The notes under the pieces: model-generated | Seen by the model: only the letters and a program-made list of their open reading frames with translations | What the model was told of the DNA's origin: nothing | Database searches by the model: none | Part shown: positions 1 through 8,186 of the stretch, in pieces | Numbering within the stretch: position 1 is the first letter of the stretch | Layout of the letters: each line of letters starts with the position of its first letter | Made by a program: the position numbers and the translations under genes | From: Paenibacillus sp. FSL R5-0345 | GTDB taxonomy: Bacteria > Bacillota > Bacilli > Paenibacillales > Paenibacillaceae | Assembly: GCF_000758585.1 (NCBI RefSeq) | Contig: NZ_CP009281.1 | Span: 2,604,001 to 2,668,000, forward strand | Reading direction: 5' to 3' | DNA: 64,000 nucleotides

Positions 1-629
1 CAAAAATTCTCTGCTATGACCACAACTGGGATCGTCCGGATTATCCACTAACCGTGCTGAATTATGCAAAAGATGAAGTAGACGGTGTAGCTTGGCACTG
101 GTATGGTGGGAATGCGTCAGCACAATCAGAGGTTCTGAAGGCGTTTGCAGATAAAGAAGTGCATTTTACAGAAGGTTCTGGTGGAGAATGGATTCCTCCG
201 TTTGAACAAGCCTTCTCGAATGTAATGAGAACAGGGATTGATATTCTTAGAAACCATAGTAAATCCTTTGTCTTGTGGAATATGGCCTTAGATAAGAAGA
301 ACGGTCCAACTGTACCGGGCTTTGGCAAAAGTACCTGTCGCGGTGTTGTGACGGTTAACCAAGAGACTAAAGAACTTACGTATACGCTGGACTACTATGC
401 ACTGGCACACTTCAGCAAATTCATTCGTCCTAAGTCTGTGCGTATTGATGCTTCCACTAATCAGGAAGTAATTCGTTCCGTAGCTTTTAAGAATACAGAT
501 CACTCAATTGCGGTTGTTCTGTTCAACGATAGTGAGAAGGATGAGAATGTAACAGTGAGCTTGCAAGGTAAAGAAGATTTATCGTTCCGTTTAGCCTCAA
601 AAAGTGCCTTATCGATTTTAATAAAATAA
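1..629 (+). CDS. Glycoside hydrolase family 30 (glucosylceramidase-like), C-terminal part, cut by left edge
   Basis: C-terminal portion of a retaining beta-glycosidase of family GH30. The frame is open from base 3 and reads YDHNWDRPDYPL before the GTG at 54, so that GTG is internal and the true start lies outside the window. The block VAWHWYGG and the nucleophile motif HFTEGSGGEW (E of TEGS) are visible, followed by the small beta-sandwich that closes this family, ending SALSILIK. About 208 codons are present. It ends just before a strong terminator, so it closes a transcription unit entering from the left. A second GH30 gene lies at 15900-17243 with the same C-terminal layout. Signal peptide and substrate cannot be judged from this fragment. 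Confidence 0.88.
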   Translation, partial: KILCYDHNWDRPDYPLTVLNYAKDEVDGVAWHWYGGNASAQSEVLKAFADKEVHFTEGSGGEWIPPFEQAFSNVMRTGIDILRNHSKSFVLWNMALDKKNGPTVPGFGKSTCRGVVTVNQETKELTYTLDYYALAHFSKFIRPKSVRIDASTNQEVIRSVAFKNTDHSIAVVLFNDSEKDENVTVSLQGKEDLSFRLASKSALSILIK

Positions 630-638
630 TGTGCATGA

Positions 639-670
639 AGTGCTCGGATTTTAATTCGAGTACTTTTTTT
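639..670 (+). terminator. Rho-independent terminator after the GH30 gene
   Basis: AGTGCTCG (639-646) pairs with CGAGTACT (657-664) with one G:T pair, followed by a run of seven T. It sits 10 bases after the GH30 stop codon. Confidence 0.85.
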
Positions 671-742
671 TGTCAAAAAACGTATAAAAAATCAGTGTTC
701 GTAAAATCTTAAACGCATCCCTATAGCGAGGAGACATGAGCA

Positions 743-1171
743 TTGAACCGAAAGTTTGTACTGACGCTGCTAGTTCTGTGTTTGATGATTACTGGTGGTT
801 CTAGTATTTTTGCTGTTAAAAGTGTGCTACCTATAAAGAGTGAAACAACCAAATGGGCGGTGGAGCTTCATAAAAGTAAATTGCCTTCTCCACAACCGGA
901 AAAATATAAGAGCTACGAGCTATTAGTCACCAACATAAGTGAAGATACGATGGGTGTAACTTTCGAGTTGTATCGACCCGTGCAAGAGCCTCTTCAAGAA
1001 CAAATCATCTTAACAGATCCATTTAGCTATGATATGAGACCGAATGAAACGGTTAGTTTTAGCCATTTTTTTGTGAAGAATGGGGCTAAAGAATTGGAAG
1101 TCGTACTTTCGTGGAATGATCAGAATGGACGAAAGCATAAGCAGAGTTTTAAGTTTACCAATTTTGAATAA
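743..1171 (+). CDS. Secreted protein of unknown function, 142 aa
   Basis: I do not recognise the family. The start is the TTG at 743, nine bases after GCGAGGAG (726-733); the nearby ATG at 736 is in another frame that has no signal peptide. The N-terminus (MNRKFVLTLLVLCLMITGGSS) is a typical Sec signal or anchor with two positive residues and a hydrophobic stretch to about residue 20. The remainder is hydrophilic, with alternating patterns such as YELLVTNISEDTMGVTFELY and TVSFSHFFV that suggest a beta-sandwich. No cysteine in the mature part and no lipobox. It lies alone between a terminator and the Rrf2 promoter, so it is probably monocistronic. Confidence 0.72.
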   Translation: MNRKFVLTLLVLCLMITGGSSIFAVKSVLPIKSETTKWAVELHKSKLPSPQPEKYKSYELLVTNISEDTMGVTFELYRPVQEPLQEQIILTDPFSYDMRPNETVSFSHFFVKNGAKELEVVLSWNDQNGRKHKQSFKFTNFE

Positions 1172-1198
1172 TGGATCATAGAAACGCTGAATATTACA

Positions 1199-1223
1199 GG
1201 GCATACTCCAATGGAATGTGCCC
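1199..1223 (+). terminator. Hairpin after the 743-1171 gene
   Basis: GGGCA/TGCCC closes an 11-bp stem with one mismatch and a loop of three (1199-1223). The tail TTGTTGGTTT is only moderately T-rich, so termination may be weak; the Rrf2 promoter starts within ten bases. Confidence 0.4.
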
Positions 1224-1231
1224 TTGTTGGT

Positions 1232-1260
1232 TTGCTCCAACCCTTGTTTTACTCTATAAT
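1232..1260 (+). promoter_or_regulatory. Sigma-A type promoter of the Rrf2 gene
   Basis: TTGCTC (1232-1237), 17-base spacer, TATAAT (1255-1260). The sequence GTGCTTTATA that follows directly resembles the half site TGTGCTTA found before the doxX-like gene, which hints at autoregulation. Confidence 0.6.
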
Positions 1261-1298
1261 GTGCTTTATATAATTGCAGTTGAAAGGGGAGATGGGGC

Positions 1299-1730
1299 AT
1301 GAGTACAGCTAATCGTGGAGTGAACATCGGACCTCCCCGTTTTAAAATAGCGGTACATTCGATCGTTTGGCTGGCTAAAAGCGGAAGCATCTTGTCTAGT
1401 GCAATGATTGCAAGCCAAGTCAATTCACACGCGACCTTTATGCGTAGAGTGATGCAGTCTTTGGCAACTGCCGGAATCGTAGAGTCCAAAGGTGGAAGAG
1501 AAGGTGGGTATGTGCTTCTGAAATCTGCCGATGAGATTACATTAGGTGAGATTTATGAGGCAGTTAGTACAACGGTGGAGGAGCCTGAAGTGGATCTGGC
1601 GTGTGGAGCAAGTGCCTTACTCGATGTCGAGTTAGAAAGGATTCTCCAGGAGACGGAGCTACGGACGATTGAGTATTTACGTCAATATACGATTACTAAT
1701 GTGATGGAGCGGGTAGAGTTTTTTTCTTAA
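1299..1730 (+). CDS. Rrf2 family transcriptional regulator
   Basis: 143-aa winged-helix repressor of the Rrf2 family: N-terminal helices (FKIAVHSIVWLA), a recognition region (IASQVNSHATFMRRVMQ) and the diagnostic wing GIVESKGGREGGYVLLK (about residues 59-75), then a dimerisation helix. Iron-sulfur members (IscR, NsrR) carry three clustered cysteines near residue 100; this protein has a single Cys, at about 102 (DLACGAS), so it is probably not an Fe-S protein and may sense oxidation or a small molecule. It is followed by a DoxX-like gene whose upstream region holds a perfect palindrome, a plausible target. ATG start with AGGGGAGAT upstream. Confidence 0.88.
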   Translation: MSTANRGVNIGPPRFKIAVHSIVWLAKSGSILSSAMIASQVNSHATFMRRVMQSLATAGIVESKGGREGGYVLLKSADEITLGEIYEAVSTTVEEPEVDLACGASALLDVELERILQETELRTIEYLRQYTITNVMERVEFFS

Positions 1731-1793
1731 TATTTTTATTTAATAATAAAACAGCTGGTTTATTTTTTTATTTAGCTACTATAATTAAGTGAG

Positions 1794-1821
1794 TTGCAGT
1801 CAGCAGCACTGCAATTTTATT
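1794..1821 (+). terminator. Hairpin between Rrf2 and DoxX-like genes
   Basis: TTGCAGT (1794-1800), loop of seven, ACTGCAA (1808-1814), then TTTTATTTT. It can end the Rrf2 transcript. A TATAAT at 1780-1785 would place it at the very 5' end of a second transcript. Confidence 0.55.
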
Positions 1822-1831
1822 TTGTAGGTAT

Positions 1832-1856
1832 TGTGCTTAAGGTAAGCACATATAAT
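1832..1856 (+). promoter_or_regulatory. Palindromic operator candidate abutting a -10 box
   Basis: TGTGCTTA (1832-1839), AGG, TAAGCACA (1843-1850) is a perfect 8-bp inverted repeat, immediately followed by TATAAT (1851-1856). A dimeric regulator bound here would cover the promoter spacer. The neighbouring Rrf2 protein is the obvious candidate, by inference. Confidence 0.5.
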
Positions 1857-1974
1857 AACAAGGGGGAACTAACGAAGCGGAGTAGCATAGGTATCCACTG
1901 TCTTATAGCAGGGAATTCTTTTGCATTAATATGTGCTTGTCATTGTTGCAAATATATTTTGGGGAGAGATGACA

Positions 1975-2349
1975 ATGAATATTGTAGCCATCGTTTTGCA
2001 AAGCTTGCTGGTACTTGCTTTCGTTATGGCAGGATCGGGAAAAGCAGCGGGTTCAAAAATGCATGTGGACAACTTTAAAAAATGGCGTTTACCACAATGG
2101 TTTCGGGTGGTAACAGGACTCGTTGAGCTTGTCGCCGCGGCAGCTTTGGTTGTTGGTTACTGGGAGCCGAGTTGGGCAGCGGCAGGAGCACTTTTACTTG
2201 GAGTTACTGCTATTGGTGGAGTTCTGACTCATATTCGCGCAAAAGATTCGTTCAAACAATGCTTTCCGATTATTTTGCTTGGTGTGTTAGCTTTTATCGT
2301 ATTTTTCATCCGTCTTTCCGATCTGAGTGACTTTCCAGGGTTTAATTAA
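1975..2349 (+). CDS. DoxX-like membrane protein
   Basis: 124-aa, four-helix membrane protein resembling the DoxX/DoxX_2 family: helix 1 has VMAGSGKAAGS, then FKKWRLPQWFRVVTGLVELVAAAAL, and two more hydrophobic segments (SWAAAGALLLGVTAIGGVLT, FPIILLGVLAFIVFFI). In this frame a GTG occurs at 1933, but GGGGAG at 1961-1966 points to the ATG at 1975 (spacing 8). DoxX proteins in Bacillus are often induced by quinones or electrophiles together with redox regulators; the adjacent Rrf2 gene fits that pattern, but the trigger here is unknown. Confidence 0.8.
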   Translation: MNIVAIVLQSLLVLAFVMAGSGKAAGSKMHVDNFKKWRLPQWFRVVTGLVELVAAAALVVGYWEPSWAAAGALLLGVTAIGGVLTHIRAKDSFKQCFPIILLGVLAFIVFFIRLSDLSDFPGFN

Positions 2350-2370
2350 TTATCCTTACACCATAAAAAA

Positions 2371-2413
2371 ATGGCAGTTCAGTGCTGAATTTCAGCATCT
2401 GGACTGCCATTTT
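2371..2413. terminator. Bidirectional terminator between doxX-like gene and pdxK
   Basis: ATGGCAGTTCAGTGCTGA pairs with TCAGCATCTGGACTGCCAT; A-run on the left and T-run on the right. It serves the two convergent genes. Confidence 0.85.
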
Positions 2414-2441
2414 ATGTTTCTGGAGCTTAAGCTCAGAGGTT

Positions 2442-3254
2442 CTAGCGCTCTAAACGGTAGCCACCATGAAATACAGGTCCTACATATTCATTGAATGCAA
2501 ATCCATTACGGATGGCTGCAGAGACAAAATCCTTAGCTTTTGCTACAGCTTCATGAACGGATAGACCGTTAGCTAAACCGCCTGTAATGGCTGCGGCGAA
2601 GGTACATCCGGCTCCATGATTGTGAGCGGGTTCGATTTTGGCTGTTTGAAATACGGTGTACTCAGAACCGTCAAAGAAGACATCAATCGCTTGATCGCCC
2701 CCGAGTGCTTTGCCGCCTTTAACCACGACATTACGTGCACCGAGCTTATGAATCAGACGAGCAGCTTCTTTCATGTCCTCTAGCGTAGAAAGCTTGCCAA
2801 GACCTGAAAGAACGCCAGCTTCAAACAGATTTGGAGTAACCACAGTAGCTAGTGGCAGCAGTAAATCGCGAATAGCCTCCGCGCTGTCTGGGTTTAAAAC
2901 CTCATCTTCGCCTTTGCAGACCATGACCGGATCAATCACTACATTGGTCTGTAGATTTTCTTTAATCGCTTGCTCAGCAACACGCACGATTTCAACGCTT
3001 CCCAGCATACCTGTCTTCATGGCATTTACCGGGCCGCCTGCGAAAATAGTTTTTAGCTGCTCAGCAACAATGGAGGCGTCAATTGGATAAACATTATGGT
3101 GCCAGCCGTTGTCCGGGTCCATTGTAACGATAGTTGTCAAGGCACTGAAGCCGTAGGTACCATACTCTTCAAATGTTTTTAGATCCGCTTGGATGCCTGC
3201 GCCACCACTGGAGTCGCTGCCTGCAATAGTTAGAGTTTTAATAATTTGAGTCAT
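2442..3254 (-). CDS. pdxK: Pyridoxine/pyridoxal kinase of the ThiD-like type
   Basis: 270-aa ribokinase-fold kinase. It matches Bacillus PdxK (a ThiD homologue that phosphorylates pyridoxal/pyridoxine and HMP) along its length: TLTIAGSDSSGGAGIQADLK at the N-terminus, MDPDNGWHHNVYPID, MKTGML, VVIDPVMVCKG, VVTPNLFEA and the anion-hole/catalytic loop HNHGAGCTFAAAI. A longer frame begins at 3293, but AAAGGGGAC stands eight bases before the ATG at 3254, giving MTQIIKTLTIAGS as in relatives. Single gene, read toward a shared terminator. ThiD itself is the alternative; MDPDN and the VMVCKG context favour PdxK. Confidence 0.87.
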   Translation of the reverse strand: MTQIIKTLTIAGSDSSGGAGIQADLKTFEEYGTYGFSALTTIVTMDPDNGWHHNVYPIDASIVAEQLKTIFAGGPVNAMKTGMLGSVEIVRVAEQAIKENLQTNVVIDPVMVCKGEDEVLNPDSAEAIRDLLLPLATVVTPNLFEAGVLSGLGKLSTLEDMKEAARLIHKLGARNVVVKGGKALGGDQAIDVFFDGSEYTVFQTAKIEPAHNHGAGCTFAAAITGGLANGLSVHEAVAKAKDFVSAAIRNGFAFNEYVGPVFHGGYRLER

Positions 3255-3422
3255 GGTAACGTCCCCTTTATATATGTCTGAATTCATAAACAACGCATTG
3301 CTTTGATTATAACAAAAAATAGCACCTACGTCTTTCTAAAAAGCAAGTGTAGGATTCCATTTCACTAACCCTGCATATCAATATAGAAAGAAATCTTTAA
3401 TAAAACGCTTAGGAGGGCGAGT

Positions 3423-4517
3423 ATGGTCACGATTAGTTTATGTATGATTGTACGAAATGAAGAAAAAAGCTTGCATAGATGTTTATCTAGCGTTGCAAGT
3501 CTTGTAGATGAAGTTATTATCGTGGATACAGGCTCGACGGATAAGACAAAAGAGATCGCATTGTCCTTCGGAGCTGTGATTTATGATTTCGAATGGATCG
3601 ATAACTTTAGTGCCGCGCGTAATTTTGCCTTCAGTAAAGCTACACAGGAATACATTTTGTGGTTGGATGCGGATGACTATATAAAGGTAGCGGATCAGAT
3701 TCTGTTTAAGAAGCTGAAAGAGATTCTTCCAAAACATATCCATAGTGTGAACATGCAATATAATTTGGCTTTTGACGAGGCGGGAAATGTCACAGCCAGC
3801 TTGCGTCGGAACCGGCTTGTTCGCCGGAGCTGTAATTTTCAATGGATTGGCCCAGTACATGAGTATCTAGAGGTAAGTGGCCCTTCCTTTAGTAGTGATG
3901 TCTGTATTACCCATGAGAAGGATAAGGAATATACAGACCGTAATTTGCGGATTTACCAAAAAAGAGTGGCTGAGGGTGAAACATTCTCTCCAAGGGATCA
4001 GTATTATTATGCGAATGAATTAAGGGATCATGCTATAAATGAAGAGGCTTGCAAATACTACGAGCTGTTTTTGGCGGGTGGACAGGGCTGGATAGAAGAT
4101 AATTTTCAAGCTTGCTTAAGGCTTGCCGAATGCCGGGAACGGCTGGGGGATAAAGACGGCGCATATGAAGCATTATGCAGAACGTTACAGTACGATAAAC
4201 CACGTTCAGAGTTCTGCTGCCGACTTGGGGCCCTTCTTTTGGAAAAGGGTCAATTGCAGCCAGCAACATACTGGTATGAGCTTGCGATACAGCTGCCACG
4301 GGATAACGATTCGATGGGGATGAAAAATGGGATTTTTTATACCTGGCTGCCGCATCTCCAATTGGCACTCTGTTACGATCGCCTTGGCCAACACGAGTTA
4401 GCAAATCATCATAATGAAACGGCGCTTAACTTTTATCCGTCCCATCCTAGCATGTTATATAACCGCACTTATTTTAAAAATTTGCTTGGCGACAAATATG
4501 TAGCGTTTCAAGCTTAA
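3423..4517 (+). CDS. Glycosyltransferase family 2 with TPR-like C-terminal domain
   Basis: 364-aa protein. Residues 1 to about 120 form a GT-A domain: ISLCMIVRNEEKSLHRCLSS, EVIIVDTGSTDKT, NFSAARNFAF and the metal-binding LDADDY. Residues from about 190 to the end are helical repeats of TPR type (YYYANELRDHAINEEACKYY, RLGDKDGAYEALCRTL, LALCYDRLGQHELANHHNE). No membrane span, so it probably acts in the cytoplasm; this architecture is common in Paenibacillus and includes SunS-type peptide glycosyltransferases, though no small peptide substrate gene is visible beside it. GGAGGG ends seven bases before the ATG. Confidence 0.85.
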   Translation: MVTISLCMIVRNEEKSLHRCLSSVASLVDEVIIVDTGSTDKTKEIALSFGAVIYDFEWIDNFSAARNFAFSKATQEYILWLDADDYIKVADQILFKKLKEILPKHIHSVNMQYNLAFDEAGNVTASLRRNRLVRRSCNFQWIGPVHEYLEVSGPSFSSDVCITHEKDKEYTDRNLRIYQKRVAEGETFSPRDQYYYANELRDHAINEEACKYYELFLAGGQGWIEDNFQACLRLAECRERLGDKDGAYEALCRTLQYDKPRSEFCCRLGALLLEKGQLQPATYWYELAIQLPRDNDSMGMKNGIFYTWLPHLQLALCYDRLGQHELANHHNETALNFYPSHPSMLYNRTYFKNLLGDKYVAFQA

Positions 4518-4525
4518 CAAAAATG

Positions 4526-4560
4526 CCCCCAGTCGTCATGATTTTGACTCTGGGGGTTTT
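4526..4560 (+). terminator. Terminator between converging GT2 and response regulator genes
   Basis: CCCCCAG (4526-4532) pairs with CTGGGGG (4550-4556), followed by TTTT. The arms are GC-rich; the loop is 17 bases. Confidence 0.75.
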
Positions 4561-4581
4561 CGTCGTTAAGACATCCTCTTT

Positions 4582-6192
4582 TTAATATGCTGGATTGTAT
4601 TGCTGTTCCTTTTTATAATCGTTGGGAGGAAGACCGACCTCTTGTTTGAACAGCTTGGAGAAATAGGAGTAGTTGTTATAGCCAACCTTGTTCGCGACGG
4701 TATAAACTGACATATTTGTAGTTTCTAATAGATGCTTCGCTGCTGCGATTCTGACTTGGATGATGTAGCTGCCTAATGAAACACCTGTTTCTCGTTTGAA
4801 TATTCTTGCCAGATAATCAGGATTGAGGTAGACAACTTCGGCCAAATCATTTCGGGTCAGATCATCTCCATAATGCGAATGAATGTATGCTTTGATTTCT
4901 TCTGCGACGGATTTGGTCTGAGCAGCAAAGTCGCGATATTTCATGGCTGTTGTGACTAGATATTTAAGATATTCTTCCATATCCTCGATCGAGTTTAGAG
5001 AGTGCATGGATAATTTATCGTTAGTTTTGCCGGAGTATAATTTGTGCGACCGTATCCCTTTAAGGTTGAGAAATGAATAGACTAGCTGAACAATATCTAA
5101 GCGGAACAAGCTAAGGACAGAGGTCTCAAGTGTTCTATTGTTCAGCATAACCTTTAAATATTGCGTAACTTCCTCAAGAAACGTAGTGAATTGATTTTGG
5201 TTCAGCAGCTCTTCCAAATGGGCAAGATCCGGTGGCGTGTAGCCTGTTTTATTTTGATAGAGATAGGCTTCCACTAAAAAGGTCTGATTTCTGCATCTCG
5301 TAATTTCCTCATCCATGCGCAAGGATTGTTTCAGAACATTCCCTACATTATTCAGTTTATCGTATAGACCGATATTGCAGCAGACATCACATTTTAAATA
5401 AGGATTCGCCTTTTGAATAAAGGAAGAGCATAATTCTTCAAGCAACGGAGTGTCCGGTGTCTGGTTCCATTTTAATAAGGCGATCCAATTATAATCTTTA
5501 TATTCCAGAATGCTCTCGATAGTAAAGCAAGGACTCTGTAACAATTCGTATAATACGTTCAGCAGCGCAAAATCAAAAAGATCCTTCTCTTCTTTTCCCA
5601 TACTGCCGTTGTAAGGAAATAAGTTGAAGATCAAAGGCTGCAGGGTGTCGCTCATTTGATAGGAGAGGTTCTGTTCTTCAATGGCATGGGTGATGTCCGC
5701 TAATTTAATCGGAAATGATGTGCTTCCACTAACCAGCTTACGCCAAAAATGCTCGAGAATCTTCGCCTGGTTTTTTTGCCAAAAGTAACCGCCTTGAATG
5801 GCTTTTTCATTTCTTTGCTGCTCTTTTGCCTGTGTGACCGCCTTGTGGATAATCAGCATCAGCTTATCAAATTCGATGGGCTTCAGAAAATATTCAAAGC
5901 TTTGCAATTCGATCGCTTTCTGCGCGTAGTTGAAATCTGCATAATTGGTAAGAAGTATAGTCTGAATGCTATAATTCCCTTCGCGAATCCAGGCCAGTAA
6001 TTCCAGTCCGCTACCCTGCGGCATTTCAATATCCGAAATTAGAATTTGAATAGAATGCTTTTCTATTATTTCACGTGCCTGTGCGACATTATTTGCTGTA
6101 TAGACCGTATCAATGTGTAACGATTCCCAGTCTATTCTCTTTTGCAATGCGGCAATAACATAAAAGTCATCATCAACAAGCAGTACATTCAT
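4582..6192 (-). CDS. Response regulator, YesN type (receiver plus AraC helix-turn-helix)
   Basis: 536 aa. Receiver domain at residues 1-120 with acidic pocket VDDDF, phospho-acceptor D54 in LISDIEMPQGSG and the conserved lysine in YFLKPIEF. A long middle region (about 130-420) of unknown fold is usual for the family. The C-terminal AraC domain (about 430-530) ends with NNYSYFSKLFKQEVGLPPNDYKK. It follows the sensor kinase gene by 18 bases, with GGAGAG at the ATG, so the two are one operon. The likely target is the divergent sugar importer at 8187, whose promoter region has phased direct repeats. Input is inferred to be an oligosaccharide. Confidence 0.92.
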   Translation of the reverse strand: MNVLLVDDDFYVIAALQKRIDWESLHIDTVYTANNVAQAREIIEKHSIQILISDIEMPQGSGLELLAWIREGNYSIQTILLTNYADFNYAQKAIELQSFEYFLKPIEFDKLMLIIHKAVTQAKEQQRNEKAIQGGYFWQKNQAKILEHFWRKLVSGSTSFPIKLADITHAIEEQNLSYQMSDTLQPLIFNLFPYNGSMGKEEKDLFDFALLNVLYELLQSPCFTIESILEYKDYNWIALLKWNQTPDTPLLEELCSSFIQKANPYLKCDVCCNIGLYDKLNNVGNVLKQSLRMDEEITRCRNQTFLVEAYLYQNKTGYTPPDLAHLEELLNQNQFTTFLEEVTQYLKVMLNNRTLETSVLSLFRLDIVQLVYSFLNLKGIRSHKLYSGKTNDKLSMHSLNSIEDMEEYLKYLVTTAMKYRDFAAQTKSVAEEIKAYIHSHYGDDLTRNDLAEVVYLNPDYLARIFKRETGVSLGSYIIQVRIAAAKHLLETTNMSVYTVANKVGYNNYSYFSKLFKQEVGLPPNDYKKEQQYNPAY

Positions 6193-6210
6193 AGTTAGCT
6201 CTCCATTCCT

Positions 6211-7953
6211 TTAGATTTTTTTAGGAAGCTCCGGAAGAGATAAAATTACACTAGCGCCGCCGCTCTCCAAATTGGAAAAGGCGATGGTTGCTCTTTTTAA
6301 ATAAAGGTATTCAAGTCTTTTAAGCGTATTCATAATGCCGATCTGCGTACCTTTGCTTTGATCCAAGGGCTCTCCAAGATTAAGCTTCTCTAACACTTGC
6401 GGTGGAAAACCGGGACCGGTGTCGGTGAGCTGAATAACAAGCATGTCTTCCTCTTCAATCCGTAATCGTCGGACTGTAAGCCTAATTTCTACTTCATGTT
6501 CTCGTGAAATCGCATATTTAATAGAATTTTCGATGAAGGTTTGCAGCACTAATGGCGGAATTTCCACACAGCTTGCCTGATCCTCTTGCTCAATATTGTA
6601 AATAAATGCATCCTGATAACGTTGCTTTTGAATCTCTAGATAGGTTCGGACATGCTCGATTTCATCCTCCAGCCGGACAAAATTCTCACCATTTTGAAAA
6701 ATATAACGGAAATATTTCGACGTAGACAACGTCATATTCTCAATTTCTTTATACATTTCAATTTGGGCCATGCTATAGATGCTAGTCAGGCAATTTAAGA
6801 AAAAGTGGGGCTTGATCTGTAGCTTCATATAATCCAGTTGTATCCGCTGCTTCTCCAGTTCCTGCTCGTACATAGCGATTTTGAAGGTTTTGATTTGTTC
6901 AACTAAGTCTTTAAACTGTGTGTTTGCCTGTTCCAGCTCTATAATCTCACTGCTTTTAAAATCTGCGGGCTGCCCTGCCTCATTAATGAAAGCAAGGTTC
7001 TCAGAGAAGCTTTGAATCGGGCCCAGTACTCTTTTTTTGAAAAACAGCAGAACGATGCATAAAGTGGAAGTCACAATGAAGAAGAGCAGCATTATAAGCA
7101 GCTGAGCAATCATGATTTTTTCAAAGATTCCATATTTAATGACCATTTTGGTGCTGAAATTAGTGTCCGAGAAGGCGCTGTTGATTGTTGTACGCGATTG
7201 CAAAAGATTAGAGAATCCCCCATCTTCCGTTACCAGCTTGCCGCTGTTCGATATAGGACTTGATAAAGGCTGTTCATTCTCATCCACTAGAGAAACGTAA
7301 CCATTGGCACCCAGATTAATTTGGCGTAGAGGGCGGATCAGATTATCAGCGGAGATCAACCCAATTAAATACCGATTGTAATAGGGAACGATATTTATTA
7401 CATAATAGTGGTTGTTTACAAGGATAGGCGTCCATTTGGAATAAAACTTCTCATACATCTCCTTATCATTAATATAAGAAATAATCTTCGTTTTGAGCAT
7501 CCTGTAGTCCGTATAGGTTACGCTGATCGGTGCACAGTTTAAAAAATAGTTCTCATTTTTCAAATAATAGAAGAAGTTGTACTCATGTCCGTAGTTTTTT
7601 TGCAGCTCGGTAAAGCGCTTATGCAGATTATCATTTGCCTTTAAGAACTCGATGCTGTTGACCCCGTAAGTATTCATCGCAAGCAAGCTCTCATCGTTTC
7701 CAAGCGTCCAGCCCATATAGTGATTAATGTAGGCAAAATCATGATTAATACGATTGATGTAGAGTGCCGCGGTATCCTGCAAATTTCGAGTGGACTGCTG
7801 CTTAACAATGGAAATGGAAGCGATACTGATCGCTAAATCCAGAATAAGGACTGTGAACGAAACCAACATCATGACTTTAATATAATGACGAATGGGGTAG
7901 GTTTTATGTTCCGCTGTTTTTTTGGTCATAGAATCATTATAAAACCTCTGCAT
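6211..7953 (-). CDS. Sensor histidine kinase, YesM/LytS type
   Basis: 580 aa. Transmembrane helix at about 27-49, extracytoplasmic sensing domain about 50-278 (dCACHE-like, with GANGYVSLVDENEQP), second helix about 279-306, a HAMP-like linker, then the His_kinase domain with H383 in QIKPHFFLNCL and an ATPase domain (FIENSIKYAIS, DTGPGFPP). The phospho-acceptor context is that of kinases paired with YesN regulators, and the partner gene follows. The start is uncertain: the ATG at 7953 has no clear ribosome site; AGAGG precedes the in-frame ATG at 7929 by 15 bases. Confidence 0.92.
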   Translation of the reverse strand: MQRFYNDSMTKKTAEHKTYPIRHYIKVMMLVSFTVLILDLAISIASISIVKQQSTRNLQDTAALYINRINHDFAYINHYMGWTLGNDESLLAMNTYGVNSIEFLKANDNLHKRFTELQKNYGHEYNFFYYLKNENYFLNCAPISVTYTDYRMLKTKIISYINDKEMYEKFYSKWTPILVNNHYYVINIVPYYNRYLIGLISADNLIRPLRQINLGANGYVSLVDENEQPLSSPISNSGKLVTEDGGFSNLLQSRTTINSAFSDTNFSTKMVIKYGIFEKIMIAQLLIMLLFFIVTSTLCIVLLFFKKRVLGPIQSFSENLAFINEAGQPADFKSSEIIELEQANTQFKDLVEQIKTFKIAMYEQELEKQRIQLDYMKLQIKPHFFLNCLTSIYSMAQIEMYKEIENMTLSTSKYFRYIFQNGENFVRLEDEIEHVRTYLEIQKQRYQDAFIYNIEQEDQASCVEIPPLVLQTFIENSIKYAISREHEVEIRLTVRRLRIEEEDMLVIQLTDTGPGFPPQVLEKLNLGEPLDQSKGTQIGIMNTLKRLEYLYLKRATIAFSNLESGGASVILSLPELPKKI

Positions 7954-7987
7954 GAAAAAAACATAAGAACTGGCCGGTAATTTACCT

Positions 7988-8118
7988 CAAAGTCCGGAAA
8001 GCACATACAGAAGTCGGAATACTGTTATGAAATCTCTTTAAGCGAAGAGTTTTGATTTTGTGTTTTTTGTAAGCGGATTCAAAGGTCTGGATAACCGTCT
8101 TAAAGGGTCCGGAATACG
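7988..8118 (+). promoter_or_regulatory. Two pairs of phased direct repeats upstream of the sugar importer
   Basis: AAAGTCCGGAAAGC (7989) and AAGTCGGAATAC (8011) form one pair; AAAGGTCTGGATAACC (8081) and AAAGGGTCCGGAATAC (8102) form another. Within each pair the GTC(C)GGA cores are about 21 bases apart, two helical turns, as expected for an AraC-type protein that binds direct repeats. The last copy overlaps the -35 position of the TATGAT at 8133-8138, typical of an activator. The YesN-type regulator at 4582 is the likely ligand, by inference. Confidence 0.5.
8067..8081 (+). promoter_or_regulatory. cre box (CcpA site) upstream of the sugar importer
   Basis: TTGTAAGCGGATTCA fits the consensus WTGNAARCGNWWNCA at every position. 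It lies about 50-65 bases before the probable -10 TATGAT (8133-8138) and between the two repeat pairs, so glucose repression through CcpA is expected. Confidence 0.65.
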
Positions 8119-8186
8119 AAAAAATAAGACGTTATGATTAAGCTATTCAGATGAACTTTGATTAATTGAAATGGGGGATTAAGAGG

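Noticed and set aside
1010..1489. 159-codon frame on the minus strand
   Set aside because: Overlaps two convincing plus-strand genes and lacks a ribosome site.
1794..2078. 94-codon frame before the DoxX-like gene
   Set aside because: It crosses the operator and terminator region, has no ribosome site, and overlaps the real gene in another frame.
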